64,000 nucleotides of DNA from Heyndrickxia sporothermodurans (GTDB taxonomy: Bacteria; Bacillota; Bacilli; Bacillales; Bacillaceae_C). The stretch covers positions 389,667 through 453,666 of the forward strand of contig BORH01000002.1 in NCBI GenBank assembly GCA_018333075.1, given 5' to 3'. This document shows positions 1-9,021 of the stretch, piece by piece. Under the pieces are notes generated by a model. It had not been told where the DNA came from. It saw nothing but the letters and a program-made list of their open reading frames with translations, and made no database searches. The position numbers and the translations under genes were made by a program. Positions within the stretch are counted from its first letter, which is position 1; every line of letters starts with the position of its first letter.

Positions 1-640
1 TGATATAACTGCGTTAAAGGACAATGAGCTAATTATTATAGAGTTGAAATTAAGATTAAACGTAGATCTCCTTATCCAAGCCACAAAGCGGCAAAAACTA
101 ACGAATCAAGTATATATTGCCATTCCAAAACCGAACTATAGCCTCTTTTCAAGGAAATGGAAAGATTTATGCCATTTGATTAGAAGGCTTGAATTAGGGT
201 TAATCATCGTTACCTTTCTTAAATCATCCACAAGAATGGATATAGCAATTACACCTAAACCATTTGATCGAAAAAAAAGTATGCAGCAAAATAAGAAAAA
301 ACGAGAAAAGCTTCTTAAAGAAATGGAAGGGAGACATGTAAGTCATAATATTGGAGGAAGCAACCAGACAAAAATAATGACCGCTTACAAAGAAAACTGT
401 ATTCAAATTGCCTATTATTTAGAAAACTATGGGCCACTTTCGCCTAAAGCACTAAGGGAAATGGGAACAGGAGATAAAACCTTACCCATATTAAATAATA
501 ATTATTATGGTTGGTATGAACGAATCGAAAGAGGAAAATATATGATAAGTGATAAAGGTATAAGTGAAATAAAGGAACATCCAGAAATTTTACAGTATTT
601 CAGTGAACAAGCTATACCTAACAAAAAATCAGATTCATAA
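1..640 (+). CDS. DUF2161-type putative PD-(D/E)XK phosphodiesterase (5' end outside window)
   Basis: The reading frame is open from base 2 to the TAA at 638-640, so the gene begins upstream of the window. The first visible residues include IIIELK, which fits the E-x-K half of a PD-(D/E)XK nuclease core. Next comes a conserved stretch around YIAIPKP, then a basic linker and a C-terminal part that reads like a winged-helix (YGPLSPKALREMG). This matches the DUF2161 family of predicted nucleases common in Bacillus; the biological role is unknown. It converges on the helicase gene at 793 with a shared terminator between them. The family call is by recognition only. Confidence 0.75.
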   Translation, partial: DITALKDNELIIIELKLRLNVDLLIQATKRQKLTNQVYIAIPKPNYSLFSRKWKDLCHLIRRLELGLIIVTFLKSSTRMDIAITPKPFDRKKSMQQNKKKREKLLKEMEGRHVSHNIGGSNQTKIMTAYKENCIQIAYYLENYGPLSPKALREMGTGDKTLPILNNNYYGWYERIERGKYMISDKGISEIKEHPEILQYFSEQAIPNKKSDS

Positions 641-705
641 TTAATTTCAATAAACGATTATTCTCATATTACATTGTACCCTAAGTCTAGGACGAAGAAA
701 ATATC

Positions 706-742
706 AGTAAAAGCATATAACTTTGAGTTCTATGCTTTTACT
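706..742. terminator. Bidirectional terminator hairpin
   Basis: A perfect 12-bp inverted repeat (706-717 with 731-742) lies between two convergent genes. The arms contain an A-run on one side and a T-run on the other, so it could stop transcription in both directions. Confidence 0.7.
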
Positions 743-792
743 AATTAATTCAATATTTAGGATGTGTTAAAGATGGAATGAATGAAAATTTA

Positions 793-3474
793 CTAACGCC
801 ATGTATTTTTGCGTTCTGTTCTTCGTATGAATGCTGAAGACATTGCTTTCATTCTAGCTTTAATTAATATTTTTCGACCCTCCAACGTTCGCGTATAAAT
901 AAGCTCTGCTTTACCCACCTTTTTTCCCCATTGTTGATGAAAAAATTCTGTATTCACCTTGTTTTTCCCAATGATTTGCGGAATAGAGTAATAATTCAAT
1001 TGATTTACTAATCCTTTTTTCTGTTGAGTTAATAAAAGATAACGTGGATTTTCAATAGGATTCATAAACTCTTGTAATGTATCGATAAATAGAGATTTTT
1101 CATAATTTGTCCCACCAACCATCCAGCAATAAACGAAACCATTTTTATCTCGATCAGTTAGAATTTTTAATTTTGTTATATCCGTTTGTAATAGTTTCAT
1201 ATGATTAAGTGTATTTACTATGACTTCGCCCATTTCCTTCATGCATAACTCAATGGAACCATGTTTTATCAATAGTTTAAGAGCCTTAATGGTTTTCGGT
1301 AAGGTAGCAATAACCCCTAGTACAATTGCAGACGCTATAACAATTAAGAATACATCTAATGAAAGATTCCTTTTTGATTCTAAACTCTCTAATATACCGA
1401 GAGTCACACTTAATCCGATTCCCATTGCTTGGAGTAGTAATGCTCGAATCGTATTTTTATAAACAAATTCCTTTGGGATCATTTCTTTTGGCGACTTTAT
1501 TTCTTTTACTATATTTTTTCCTTCCCCAACCGCGCTATCCCAACGCTCTTTTAGTTTGTTTCTCTGATTTGCTAATGCAAATGTCTTTTCATTCATAAGC
1601 TTAATTTTTTCTGCATTATATGGAGGTGATTCAATGTTCAAACGATTAATCCCATTCTCAATTACATCATCTTCATAAGCAATACCGACAAATGATTGAA
1701 ATCTTCTAGATAAAGTGTAGAAATCCTGACCTTGTTCTTCCTGTGTTGAATCAATACAAACTAAATGCCATACATTGGCTGTTTTTTCTTTATTCTCTGG
1801 TTCCACTCTTATAGCTCTACCTCTCATTTGATTAGAGAGCATAAATGTACCGACATAAGAAGCTAAAATAATTGAGTTAATACATGGAGCATCCCACCCC
1901 TCTCCAAGTAATGAAGTAGTTCCTACCAGAACCTGTATCTCGCCTTTTGTAAACAAATCTGTCATTATTCGTACGAGATGTTGATTATGTGCCCCCGCTA
2001 CTTGAATCGAAATATATCGGCTATCATGCGGTAACCATTTATACTGAATGTTTTTCTCCAAATAAGGAGAATTCAAAAATGAAGAAAGTGCCGTTTCAGG
2101 CAAAATAACAATGGATCCTGTTAATACCCCTAGTTTTGTTGTAAATTGCTGATTTCGACGTAAGGTTTCAAATATCGGGATAACGCCGATTCGCGTTAAT
2201 GGTTTTACATCTTGCTCATTTTTTGGAAGGTCGGGAAGACGAATAAAATCAGTTAAAATGACTAATCTTAATTGCTCCTTCATTTCCTTCCTTTCAAATT
2301 TTACAACTTCAAGGATACTGTTTAATTTGGATACACTTTGTATAAGGGTTTGATCCAACTTTTTATTCGATTGTAAGCAAATTTTCCTTTTATTAATTGC
2401 CCCTATACGTTTCAGCTCTTTTTTTACTTGTTTTAAATATATATTTTCTTTATCGATTAATGGGTCTTGGTAAAGAATTCCGGTTAAAAGATCTTCCATC
2501 CATTGTAAATTAATAGGAGGAATATTTTTGTTATCCATTCCAATAATATGTAAAAGCTCTTTCCATCTCTTATTACCAACCTCTTTAAGATAAATTAATA
2601 AACTTGTAAAATAGGTTGGTGACGATAAAATTTCTTCCAAATGATCATACGGAGAAAGAATCCATGGATGGGATTCAATTATTTTTTCAACGTCTTGACT
2701 TTTCAAAAGACTTGTTGTTAAAAGTTGAACATTTTCACGAAAAAAAGTGATGATCTCTTTTTCTTCATCATTTGGTGTTGAAAAATAAATATAATCTTGA
2801 TGCGGACAAAGGTCCTGCTCCTTAACTAATTCTGGCACATTTATTTCCAAATCGATAGGTCCACATAACTGTATATAACGTTCCCACTCTAATAAAGAAA
2901 CATCATAAGGTGGTGTAGCTGTTAGCGCAACAATACTTGGCACAACAAGGTGGTCACAAAATTGAATCGTGCTTTTCCACCATTCCGTTCTTAAGTGATG
3001 TGCCTCATCTAATATAAGGGTTCGAAATCCAAACCGGACAACCTTTTCTTGGAGATTGATTAATTCACTTTCATTAATATCCTCAGAAAATATCTCGTCA
3101 TCATCTATATCGTCACTCACTCCATGTTTTTGTCTAGAAAACAAGGCATGAAGAGATTGATAGGTTGTAATGGTAAGGAACTTAGGGTTTTTAAGATTCA
3201 TTGAAATCCAATTTGGCGCTTGATCGGTTTGCAAAAATAATTGTAAAAATCTTTGATACCATTGATGTTTAATCGCTAATGTGGGAGCAAGAATAAGGGT
3301 TGGCTGGTTAATACGAAGCATAACCTCTAAACCAAGTACCGTTTTGCCTGATCCTGGTGGTGCGATTAAATGAAGGTGACGATTCTTCAAATGATGATCA
3401 AGTTCAGATAATACGTTTTCCTGATATGATCGCCAGTTATAAAGAAATTTTATCCCATTAGGGAAAGCTAACAC
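793..3474 (-). CDS. Superfamily II DEAH-box helicase with C-terminal membrane helices
   Basis: A large SF2 helicase-like ATPase. Visible motifs are Walker A APPGSGKT (residues 38-45), Walker B/DEAH in LILDEAHHL, motif III ALTATPP, and motif VI QMRGRAIR. After the helicase core there are two strongly hydrophobic segments at about residues 678-699 and 709-725, followed by a roughly 165-residue basic tail ending in RRTERKNTWR. Membrane helices in an SF2 helicase are unusual. The GTG start is supported by the Shine-Dalgarno GGAAGGGG about 10 nt upstream. The gene stands alone on this strand. Substrate and role are unknown; a DNA-processing or defence role is only an inference. Confidence 0.85.
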   Translation of the reverse strand: MLAFPNGIKFLYNWRSYQENVLSELDHHLKNRHLHLIAPPGSGKTVLGLEVMLRINQPTLILAPTLAIKHQWYQRFLQLFLQTDQAPNWISMNLKNPKFLTITTYQSLHALFSRQKHGVSDDIDDDEIFSEDINESELINLQEKVVRFGFRTLILDEAHHLRTEWWKSTIQFCDHLVVPSIVALTATPPYDVSLLEWERYIQLCGPIDLEINVPELVKEQDLCPHQDYIYFSTPNDEEKEIITFFRENVQLLTTSLLKSQDVEKIIESHPWILSPYDHLEEILSSPTYFTSLLIYLKEVGNKRWKELLHIIGMDNKNIPPINLQWMEDLLTGILYQDPLIDKENIYLKQVKKELKRIGAINKRKICLQSNKKLDQTLIQSVSKLNSILEVVKFERKEMKEQLRLVILTDFIRLPDLPKNEQDVKPLTRIGVIPIFETLRRNQQFTTKLGVLTGSIVILPETALSSFLNSPYLEKNIQYKWLPHDSRYISIQVAGAHNQHLVRIMTDLFTKGEIQVLVGTTSLLGEGWDAPCINSIILASYVGTFMLSNQMRGRAIRVEPENKEKTANVWHLVCIDSTQEEQGQDFYTLSRRFQSFVGIAYEDDVIENGINRLNIESPPYNAEKIKLMNEKTFALANQRNKLKERWDSAVGEGKNIVKEIKSPKEMIPKEFVYKNTIRALLLQAMGIGLSVTLGILESLESKRNLSLDVFLIVIASAIVLGVIATLPKTIKALKLLIKHGSIELCMKEMGEVIVNTLNHMKLLQTDITKLKILTDRDKNGFVYCWMVGGTNYEKSLFIDTLQEFMNPIENPRYLLLTQQKKGLVNQLNYYSIPQIIGKNKVNTEFFHQQWGKKVGKAELIYTRTLEGRKILIKARMKAMSSAFIRRTERKNTWR

Positions 3475-3601
3475 TATGTTGTACCCCTTCCTTGTCTTTT
3501 TTGCTTACTTTTTTAACTTATTGATCAGTTATTACTATATTTTTAAAGCTCATTGACTAATCGGCTCTTTTCAATTGTATATTGATACGCTTAATGAAAA
3601 A

Positions 3602-3629
3602 CCGCAACAAATGTTTACACTTGTTGCGG
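3602..3629 (-). terminator. Rho-independent terminator of the SGNH hydrolase gene
   Basis: A 9-bp stem, CCGCAACAA with TTGTTGCGG, with a 10-nt loop. On the minus strand it is followed by a T-run. It overlaps the stop codon of the SGNH hydrolase. Confidence 0.8.
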
Positions 3630-4325
3630 CTTCTTGTTGTTGTCCATGGAATTAGTTATTCCTTTGAAAATTTCTGTACTTACTATTTTATAGCCCTTCG
3701 GTGTTAAATGTATCCCATCATCACTAATAAGATCAAATAAATCATCTTCTTGCTTTAATGCGGATCTTACATCAATTTTCAGCACATCTAAATCCTTTAT
3801 CAGCTTGTTTAGGCTACGATTATATAATCCATGCCAATGTTCAATTCCACCTACAAGACTAATCCAATGGCTAATAGAAGGTCCATATTTATCAGCAATA
3901 AATTTATAATAACGAACAGGATCCAATGGAGGTAAATTTAAGATAATTGGAGTAATTCCTGAATCTTTTACAGTTGTAATGAGTACTTTTATATTTTCTA
4001 AATACCGATCAATTGGAACGATTGGTGTATGTTGCTCTTCGGGATATTTTGCAACTTCATCCCAATTAAAATTGCAGTCATTTCCCCCGACTCCAATAAT
4101 CGTATAATCTGGCTTTTCATTTAGAACATCTTTAGATAATCTAGAAATAAGAAGGTCCGAATTGTCATTAAAAGCTCCTTTATTTACTACCTCCACTGTT
4201 TCATTATTGCTTGTCGGAAATAATCCCTGTAAATACGAAGGATAATTTTCCTTCAATATGCGCAAACGGCCTTTAACAAAAGAAACACCTCTTGTTAAGC
4301 TATCACCAAAGCAGATTATTTTCAT
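3615..4325 (-). CDS. SGNH/GDSL-type hydrolase (esterase family)
   Basis: A 236-residue protein with the SGNH blocks in order: block I CFGDSLTRG near the N-terminus (nucleophile Ser), block III GVGGNDCNF (oxyanion Gly/Asn), and block V DDGIHLTPKG near the C-terminus (catalytic Asp-His). No signal peptide is visible, so it is probably cytosolic. The family hydrolyses acyl or acetyl esters of lipids and carbohydrates; the substrate cannot be told from sequence. It is a single gene with its own terminator overlapping the stop codon. Confidence 0.88.
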   Translation of the reverse strand: MKIICFGDSLTRGVSFVKGRLRILKENYPSYLQGLFPTSNNETVEVVNKGAFNDNSDLLISRLSKDVLNEKPDYTIIGVGGNDCNFNWDEVAKYPEEQHTPIVPIDRYLENIKVLITTVKDSGITPIILNLPPLDPVRYYKFIADKYGPSISHWISLVGGIEHWHGLYNRSLNKLIKDLDVLKIDVRSALKQEDDLFDLISDDGIHLTPKGYKIVSTEIFKGITNSMDNNKKPQQV

Positions 4326-4402
4326 CTTTCATCCCTACTTATAATATTGATATACTATTTACTTAGTATATCATGGTTCCAATTTATAATCTTTATTCAA
4401 GA

Positions 4403-4789
4403 TTATGGTTCGAAATAAAAGTGTTTATGTAATTTACACCCTGGATTAAATGGGATAGAACAATTTGGACAGCTAGAATGACAAAGTAAATATTCATGAA
4501 TTGTCATTTCATAACCACAGCCTCCACATAGAACAGCCTTTTGATTAAACTGTTCTTTTGGCCATACTTTTGGATTTCTACATCCGTGATTCTCATGACA
4601 TTGATGACATGGATAATACGTTTGACAGCAATAAAATTTAATTGCTATCCTATCTATCTCCTTATGGTAATGGCTGCATCTTGTTTCTAAATCTACTATA
4701 TCTCCTTTTACTTCATGCCCTTTAATTAACAAGTTTATTTCCTCTTCTTTCATTTTTAAGTACATCATCAGAAAAACTACATTAATCAT
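4403..4789 (-). CDS. CHY zinc-finger protein
   Basis: A small Cys/His-rich protein of the CHY zinc-finger family. It has TRCSHYH, then C-C and CHQCH-type pairs, CGGCGYE, and CPNCSIPFNPGC, which together form several zinc sites. Homologues act as zinc-binding proteins of unknown cellular role in Bacillus. The start is uncertain: family members usually begin just before the GHEV motif, so Met13 (start at 4753) may be the true start. No candidate has a strong ribosome binding site. Confidence 0.82.
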   Translation of the reverse strand: MINVVFLMMYLKMKEEEINLLIKGHEVKGDIVDLETRCSHYHKEIDRIAIKFYCCQTYYPCHQCHENHGCRNPKVWPKEQFNQKAVLCGGCGYEMTIHEYLLCHSSCPNCSIPFNPGCKLHKHFYFEP

Positions 4790-4854
4790 TCATCCATTTT
4801 ATTTTTATGGATTTCTAATCAACTTTTGGCAGATCTTTCTCAAACTTAATAAAG

Positions 4855-5427
4855 TTACTCATTTATTTCTAATTGATTCGCTTCATTCATTTTTATTTTC
4901 TTATGTTTCATTAAAATCACCGCACTGACAACATATAGAAGTGAGCCTAGGTAAAAGATGCTTCCAATTGTAATAAAATCAACAATATATCCAGTAAGAA
5001 TAATGGCAAACGCGGCTCCAACTGATGTCCAAATATGATACTTACCAATCTCCATACCTGCTGTTTCTTTTACAACCTTACGCGCCAATGCAGTTTTTTC
5101 AGTATTTTTTTGTACTGCTCCCAATATCCCCATAATCACTTGCAAAATATATACCTGCCATACCTCTGTTACAAGGGGGAATATTAAAAGAATAACAGCC
5201 ATTGACCACGAATAGAATATTAGCAATATTTCATCCCCAAGAGAATCTGAAAATTTCCCTATCAAAGGGAAAAAACATGCAGACGTTAATGCAAATAATC
5301 CATATGCCCAGCCGAATTGAGAATAGCTGTCCCCTACATTTTTTAATAAAAGTATATAGAAAGGAAAGATCATACTGCTTGCCATCATAATAATGCTTTG
5401 ATAATAGAGAAATCGTTTATATGTCAT
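4855..5427 (-). CDS. Half-size MFS transporter-like membrane protein
   Basis: 190 residues with about six hydrophobic segments and an MFS-like loop (GKFSDSLGDEI, compare the G-x3-D-R motif A between helices 2 and 3). It ends in a polar tail. Normal MFS carriers have 12 helices and about 400 residues, so this is half a carrier. The 65 bp that follow before the CHY gene cannot encode the rest, and no broken frame is seen. Its ATG overlaps the TGA of the FAD oxidase (ATGA), implying coupled translation and a shared function. It may work as a dimer, or be a stable truncation. Confidence 0.7.
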   Translation of the reverse strand: MTYKRFLYYQSIIMMASSMIFPFYILLLKNVGDSYSQFGWAYGLFALTSACFFPLIGKFSDSLGDEILLIFYSWSMAVILLIFPLVTEVWQVYILQVIMGILGAVQKNTEKTALARKVVKETAGMEIGKYHIWTSVGAAFAIILTGYIVDFITIGSIFYLGSLLYVVSAVILMKHKKIKMNEANQLEINE

Positions 5428-6869
5428 TTCCCATACTCCTCATAAAATAAATTCACAAATCTTTCTTCGGGATCATATTCTCGTTTCATATTGAAAAATT
5501 CCGTTGAACGTGGATAAGCTTCTAGCAATTGTTTTTTTGATGGATAAGAATAGTAGGGCAAATAATAACTCCCGTTATGCTTTAATGTGACATCAATCAT
5601 CTTTTGAACCACTTCTTCCGTTGTTTGAATGTCTTTTTTAGATTTCCCCTGGTTTATTAGAAGCACAAGTGCGAACATATTCTCTTTTGAATAGGACATT
5701 ACTGAATGATTATTTTTTGATACATACCGAATCGTGATATTTAGAAGATTCATATTTTCTTTTTGCAAAACGGCACGCAAATCATCAATATAATTTGAAA
5801 ACTCTGTTGTTGGTACAAAATACTCTTGTAAAATTTCCGTTCTTGTTTCACTAGTGTATTCCATAAAAGCTGATTCTGAGCGCATCACATTATTTCGGGT
5901 TTCAAGCTTACCATTCATTCTATTAGTATAATATTTTTGAATATCCCAAAACGCATTTTTCCCCCAATCGCTATAGCGTGAAAGTCCTAAAAAGAACTTT
6001 GGCAATCCAATCATTCGATCTTCCTTTAAATGATTATATTTTGCTCTTTCCTCTTGATTGTCAGCAAGAATGTAATCCGTCACATACATTTCGCGTAAAA
6101 ATGAATTAGGCGCAACAGAAATTCTTGCTAAATGCATTTCCACTTTTGGGTTCCCTATTACTTCTTTCTCAAAATAGTTCCTATAGTTTTTATAATCTAT
6201 TAATTTCGCGTTTGTTACATATAAATGATCATCGGTCAATTGGAGCGTTACGTCTAAAATAATACCGAATAGCCCATAACCACCTATAATATATGGAAAC
6301 AATTCTTTATTCTCAGTTCTACTTACATTTATGATCTCACCTTTTGCATTCATTAAGTGAAATGAGTGAATGGTATCAATTAAAGCATCATTTCGTATAT
6401 CCCTTCCATGCACATTCACACTTAATGAGCCACCAATCGTAAAAATGTTTTGTGACTGCATTACTTTTACTGCAAGACCATATGGATTAATATAACGCTG
6501 CACATCATCCCAAGTTGCACCACTCTGTACTGTTATAGTTTTCTTCTTTTGATCAAAATGTAAAATTTTATTATATTTTTTCATATCGATGATAATTGCA
6601 TTTGGGTAAAGAGTTTGTCCACCTTGGCTATGCTGCATCCCTGCAATCGAAAGCTTATCATTCGACTGTTTAGCATCTTTCACGATTTGTTGAAGTTCCT
6701 TCTCCCCTGTAGCCGTTTTTATACTTTTAACTGCTATTGGTAAAAGATGCCCTTTATCGTCTATAATTGGATGTAAAATCTTATTATGATATGCAAATGC
6801 AGAACAAACAAATACTATCCCATAACAAATGATAAAAATGAATAAGTACTTTTTCTTCAAAACATTCAA
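5424..6869 (-). CDS. Membrane-anchored FAD-binding oxidoreductase (FAD_binding_4 / lactone-oxidase type)
   Basis: 481 residues. A hydrophobic N-terminal segment (about residues 7-27) acts as a membrane anchor or signal peptide, with possible cleavage after SAFA. The FAD domain of the PCMH type follows, with GMQHSQGG, ITVQSGATWDDV and TIGGSLSVNVHGRD. It resembles sugar-lactone and related alcohol oxidases; the catalytic domain would lie outside the membrane. The substrate is unknown. It is the first gene of a two-gene unit with the half-size MFS protein, whose start codon it overlaps by 4 nt. Confidence 0.8.
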   Translation of the reverse strand: MNVLKKKYLFIFIICYGIVFVCSAFAYHNKILHPIIDDKGHLLPIAVKSIKTATGEKELQQIVKDAKQSNDKLSIAGMQHSQGGQTLYPNAIIIDMKKYNKILHFDQKKKTITVQSGATWDDVQRYINPYGLAVKVMQSQNIFTIGGSLSVNVHGRDIRNDALIDTIHSFHLMNAKGEIINVSRTENKELFPYIIGGYGLFGIILDVTLQLTDDHLYVTNAKLIDYKNYRNYFEKEVIGNPKVEMHLARISVAPNSFLREMYVTDYILADNQEERAKYNHLKEDRMIGLPKFFLGLSRYSDWGKNAFWDIQKYYTNRMNGKLETRNNVMRSESAFMEYTSETRTEILQEYFVPTTEFSNYIDDLRAVLQKENMNLLNITIRYVSKNNHSVMSYSKENMFALVLLINQGKSKKDIQTTEEVVQKMIDVTLKHNGSYYLPYYSYPSKKQLLEAYPRSTEFFNMKREYDPEERFVNLFYEEYGK

Positions 6870-6970
6870 CTCTCTCTATTTTCAATATCTTTTCCTTTCT
6901 TTTAATAATACAAAAAAATGGAACAATATGTTAATTAGTTTTTTATAATTTTGGATGTGAATTTATTTCA

Positions 6971-7900
6971 TTAAAACATACTTAATGAGTATTTTTCTGA
7001 CATCATTTTTAATAGCTCTATTCCTGCAACACTATTCCCTTTTTCATCAAGTGCTGGACCATATATTCCAATTCCGAACCTGCCTGGCACAGCTCCCATG
7101 ATTCCTCCTGAAACACCGCTTTTAGCGGGAATTCCCACCTTAATAGCGAATTCCCCAGATGCATTATACATGCCACAGGTAACCATAAATGTTTTGCAAA
7201 TGCGAGCAACATGATGGGGAATAAGCTGTTCTTCTGATATTGGATCTTTGCCATCTAAAGCAAATACACAGCCAATCCGTGCTAAATCTAAACAGTTCAT
7301 TTCAATTGAACACTGTTTTGTATACAAATCCATTAATTGCTCGACATCTTCATTGATGATATGGTGTTGTTTTAAAAAATAACATAAGGAGCGATTCAAA
7401 TCCGTGGTTTTAAATTCGGACATGGCAACATCTTTGTTATATCCTAAAGAAATATTACCCGATAATCGCCGAATAAACTTAACTAAACGTTCAAATCGTT
7501 CCTCAACACTATCCCCTTTAATCATATGAGTTACTGCTAATGCACCTGCGTTAATCATCGGGTTTAATGGTTTAGAAGGAACACTCGTTTCTAGTTTTGC
7601 AATTGAATTAAATGGATCACCCGTTGGTTCCTGTCCTACACGATCAAAAACATATTCTTGTCCTCTATCCATTAATGCCAACGCAAGAGCAAGTACTTTT
7701 GAAATGCTTTGTAAAGTTAAATTTTCTGTTACATCTCCTGCTGAATAACAATTTCCGTTTGGATAAAAAAGAGCGATAGATAAACTATCTTTATTTGCAT
7801 TTTTAAGTGCGGGAATATAATCAGCAACTTTCCCGGTACTCGTATATTTCTTTGCATCATCCACTAATTTCTGAAGTTCATTAACTGAGCGACATTGCAA
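6971..7900 (-). CDS. glsA: Glutaminase
   Basis: Hydrolyses glutamine to glutamate and ammonia; a serine-dependent beta-lactamase-fold enzyme. The Ser-x-x-Lys motif is in [10 protein letters not shown], with NPMINAGAL and [22 protein letters not shown] downstream, all typical of bacterial glutaminases. The longest frame starts at 7921 but has no ribosome binding site. A TTG at codon 8 (7898-7900) is preceded by GAAGAGGTG with 6-nt spacing and gives 309 residues, the usual length for this Bacillus enzyme, so that start is chosen. Single gene, same strand as its neighbours. Confidence 0.92.
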   Translation of the reverse strand: MQCRSVNELQKLVDDAKKYTSTGKVADYIPALKNANKDSLSIALFYPNGNCYSAGDVTENLTLQSISKVLALALALMDRGQEYVFDRVGQEPTGDPFNSIAKLETSVPSKPLNPMINAGALAVTHMIKGDSVEERFERLVKFIRRLSGNISLGYNKDVAMSEFKTTDLNRSLCYFLKQHHIINEDVEQLMDLYTKQCSIEMNCLDLARIGCVFALDGKDPISEEQLIPHHVARICKTFMVTCGMYNASGEFAIKVGIPAKSGVSGGIMGAVPGRFGIGIYGPALDEKGNSVAGIELLKMMSEKYSLSMF

Positions 7901-8016
7901 ATAAATCACCTCTTCATTCATTTTCTAAAGTTAGTTTTCATAATTCACATTTTTTTATTATATCCTTTTTCATTTCACCCTTTTAAATTTTTTTCGCTTT
8001 AACAAGTAGTCTGTAT

Positions 8017-8868
8017 TCACTTCGCCTTATTATTTTCCATTAATCTTTTTAATTTTTTCTCTGTATTTGTGTCATCCACTGGTGTATAGACACTACATCT
8101 TAGATCATTATTCCCCTGAACTTGTAACGATGTTAAGTTGAATAACATTTTTCCAGCTTTTGCATGGCGAAATTCAATCAGTACTTCAGGAGCTGAGTCT
8201 ACTTCACTTTTATTCCAAAAATTTTCGAATTCCTGAAACTCATTTTCCATTTTTTCTATAAAGCTGGAATACCATGAATCTCCTACATATTGTCCGTAAT
8301 ACGTACGAAAAATCGCCAAGAATCCTCTGACAAAATGCTCCCAATTAACCGCTAGACTTCTTAATTCCTTTCTAGCAAATACTAAATAAATAAGATTTCT
8401 CTGTTCCTCTTCTACCTGTTCAAAATCAAGAAATACATTTGCTGCTGCTTGATTCCAACCAACAATAAAACATTTTCTATCTGTTATGATCGTCGGGCAA
8501 TAGGTAAGCTCATGAAGAATTTTCTTTAGTGAAGGACTAACTATCGTTTCTTTCTCTATAGTAAGATCCGTATTTATTCCTTCTTCCATCGCTAATGCAT
8601 ACAAGTACTTTCGTTCATCTGTATTTAGTTGTAAGGCTTTAGCGACGGAGTCTAATACTGAGGCTGATACTTTAATATCTCTTCCTTGTTCTAGCCATGT
8701 GTACCAAGTGATACTTACTCCCGCTAATTGTGCGACCTCTTCTCTCCTCAAACCCGGTGTTCTTCTCCTAGTTCCTGTTGGCAATCCAACCATTTGCGGA
8801 TGAATTTTCGCACGCTTCATTTTCAAAAACTCAGACATTTCCTGCAATCTTGTTACTTGTTTCATCAT
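8017..8868 (-). CDS. XRE-family regulator with MmyB-like ligand-binding domain
   Basis: An N-terminal helix-turn-helix (RREEVAQLAGVSITWYTWLEQGR) is preceded by the RRRTPGLRREE sequence typical of MmyB-type regulators. A C-terminal PAS-like domain follows (FIVGWNQAAANVF, VFA, WEHFVRGFLAIFR), which in this family binds fatty acid in crystal structures. It is divergent from a fabF-type ketosynthase, so control of that gene is a natural inference. ATG-ATG start with GGAG 8-9 nt upstream. Confidence 0.85.
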   Translation of the reverse strand: MMKQVTRLQEMSEFLKMKRAKIHPQMVGLPTGTRRRTPGLRREEVAQLAGVSITWYTWLEQGRDIKVSASVLDSVAKALQLNTDERKYLYALAMEEGINTDLTIEKETIVSPSLKKILHELTYCPTIITDRKCFIVGWNQAAANVFLDFEQVEEEQRNLIYLVFARKELRSLAVNWEHFVRGFLAIFRTYYGQYVGDSWYSSFIEKMENEFQEFENFWNKSEVDSAPEVLIEFRHAKAGKMLFNLTSLQVQGNNDLRCSVYTPVDDTNTEKKLKRLMENNKAK

Positions 8869-9021
8869 TTGTCTCCTTTCTTAATCTAGTAGTAATTATA
8901 CTAGGATAAACAACAACTTGTAATAGGATAAGTCCATCGTAAAATAAAAGGTAAGATTCACAAAAATAATATCACTCGTTTATCAAAAATACGAATTTAG
9001 CAATTAATTGGAGGTTTGACA
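8869..9021. promoter_or_regulatory. Divergent promoter region between the MmyB-type regulator and fabF
   Basis: About 150 bp, AT-rich, with two copies of the short element actaggataa / aataggataa near 8900-8930 in the same orientation. Its position between a ligand-responsive regulator and a divergent target is typical for the family. No hexamers are clear enough to assign. Confidence 0.35.
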
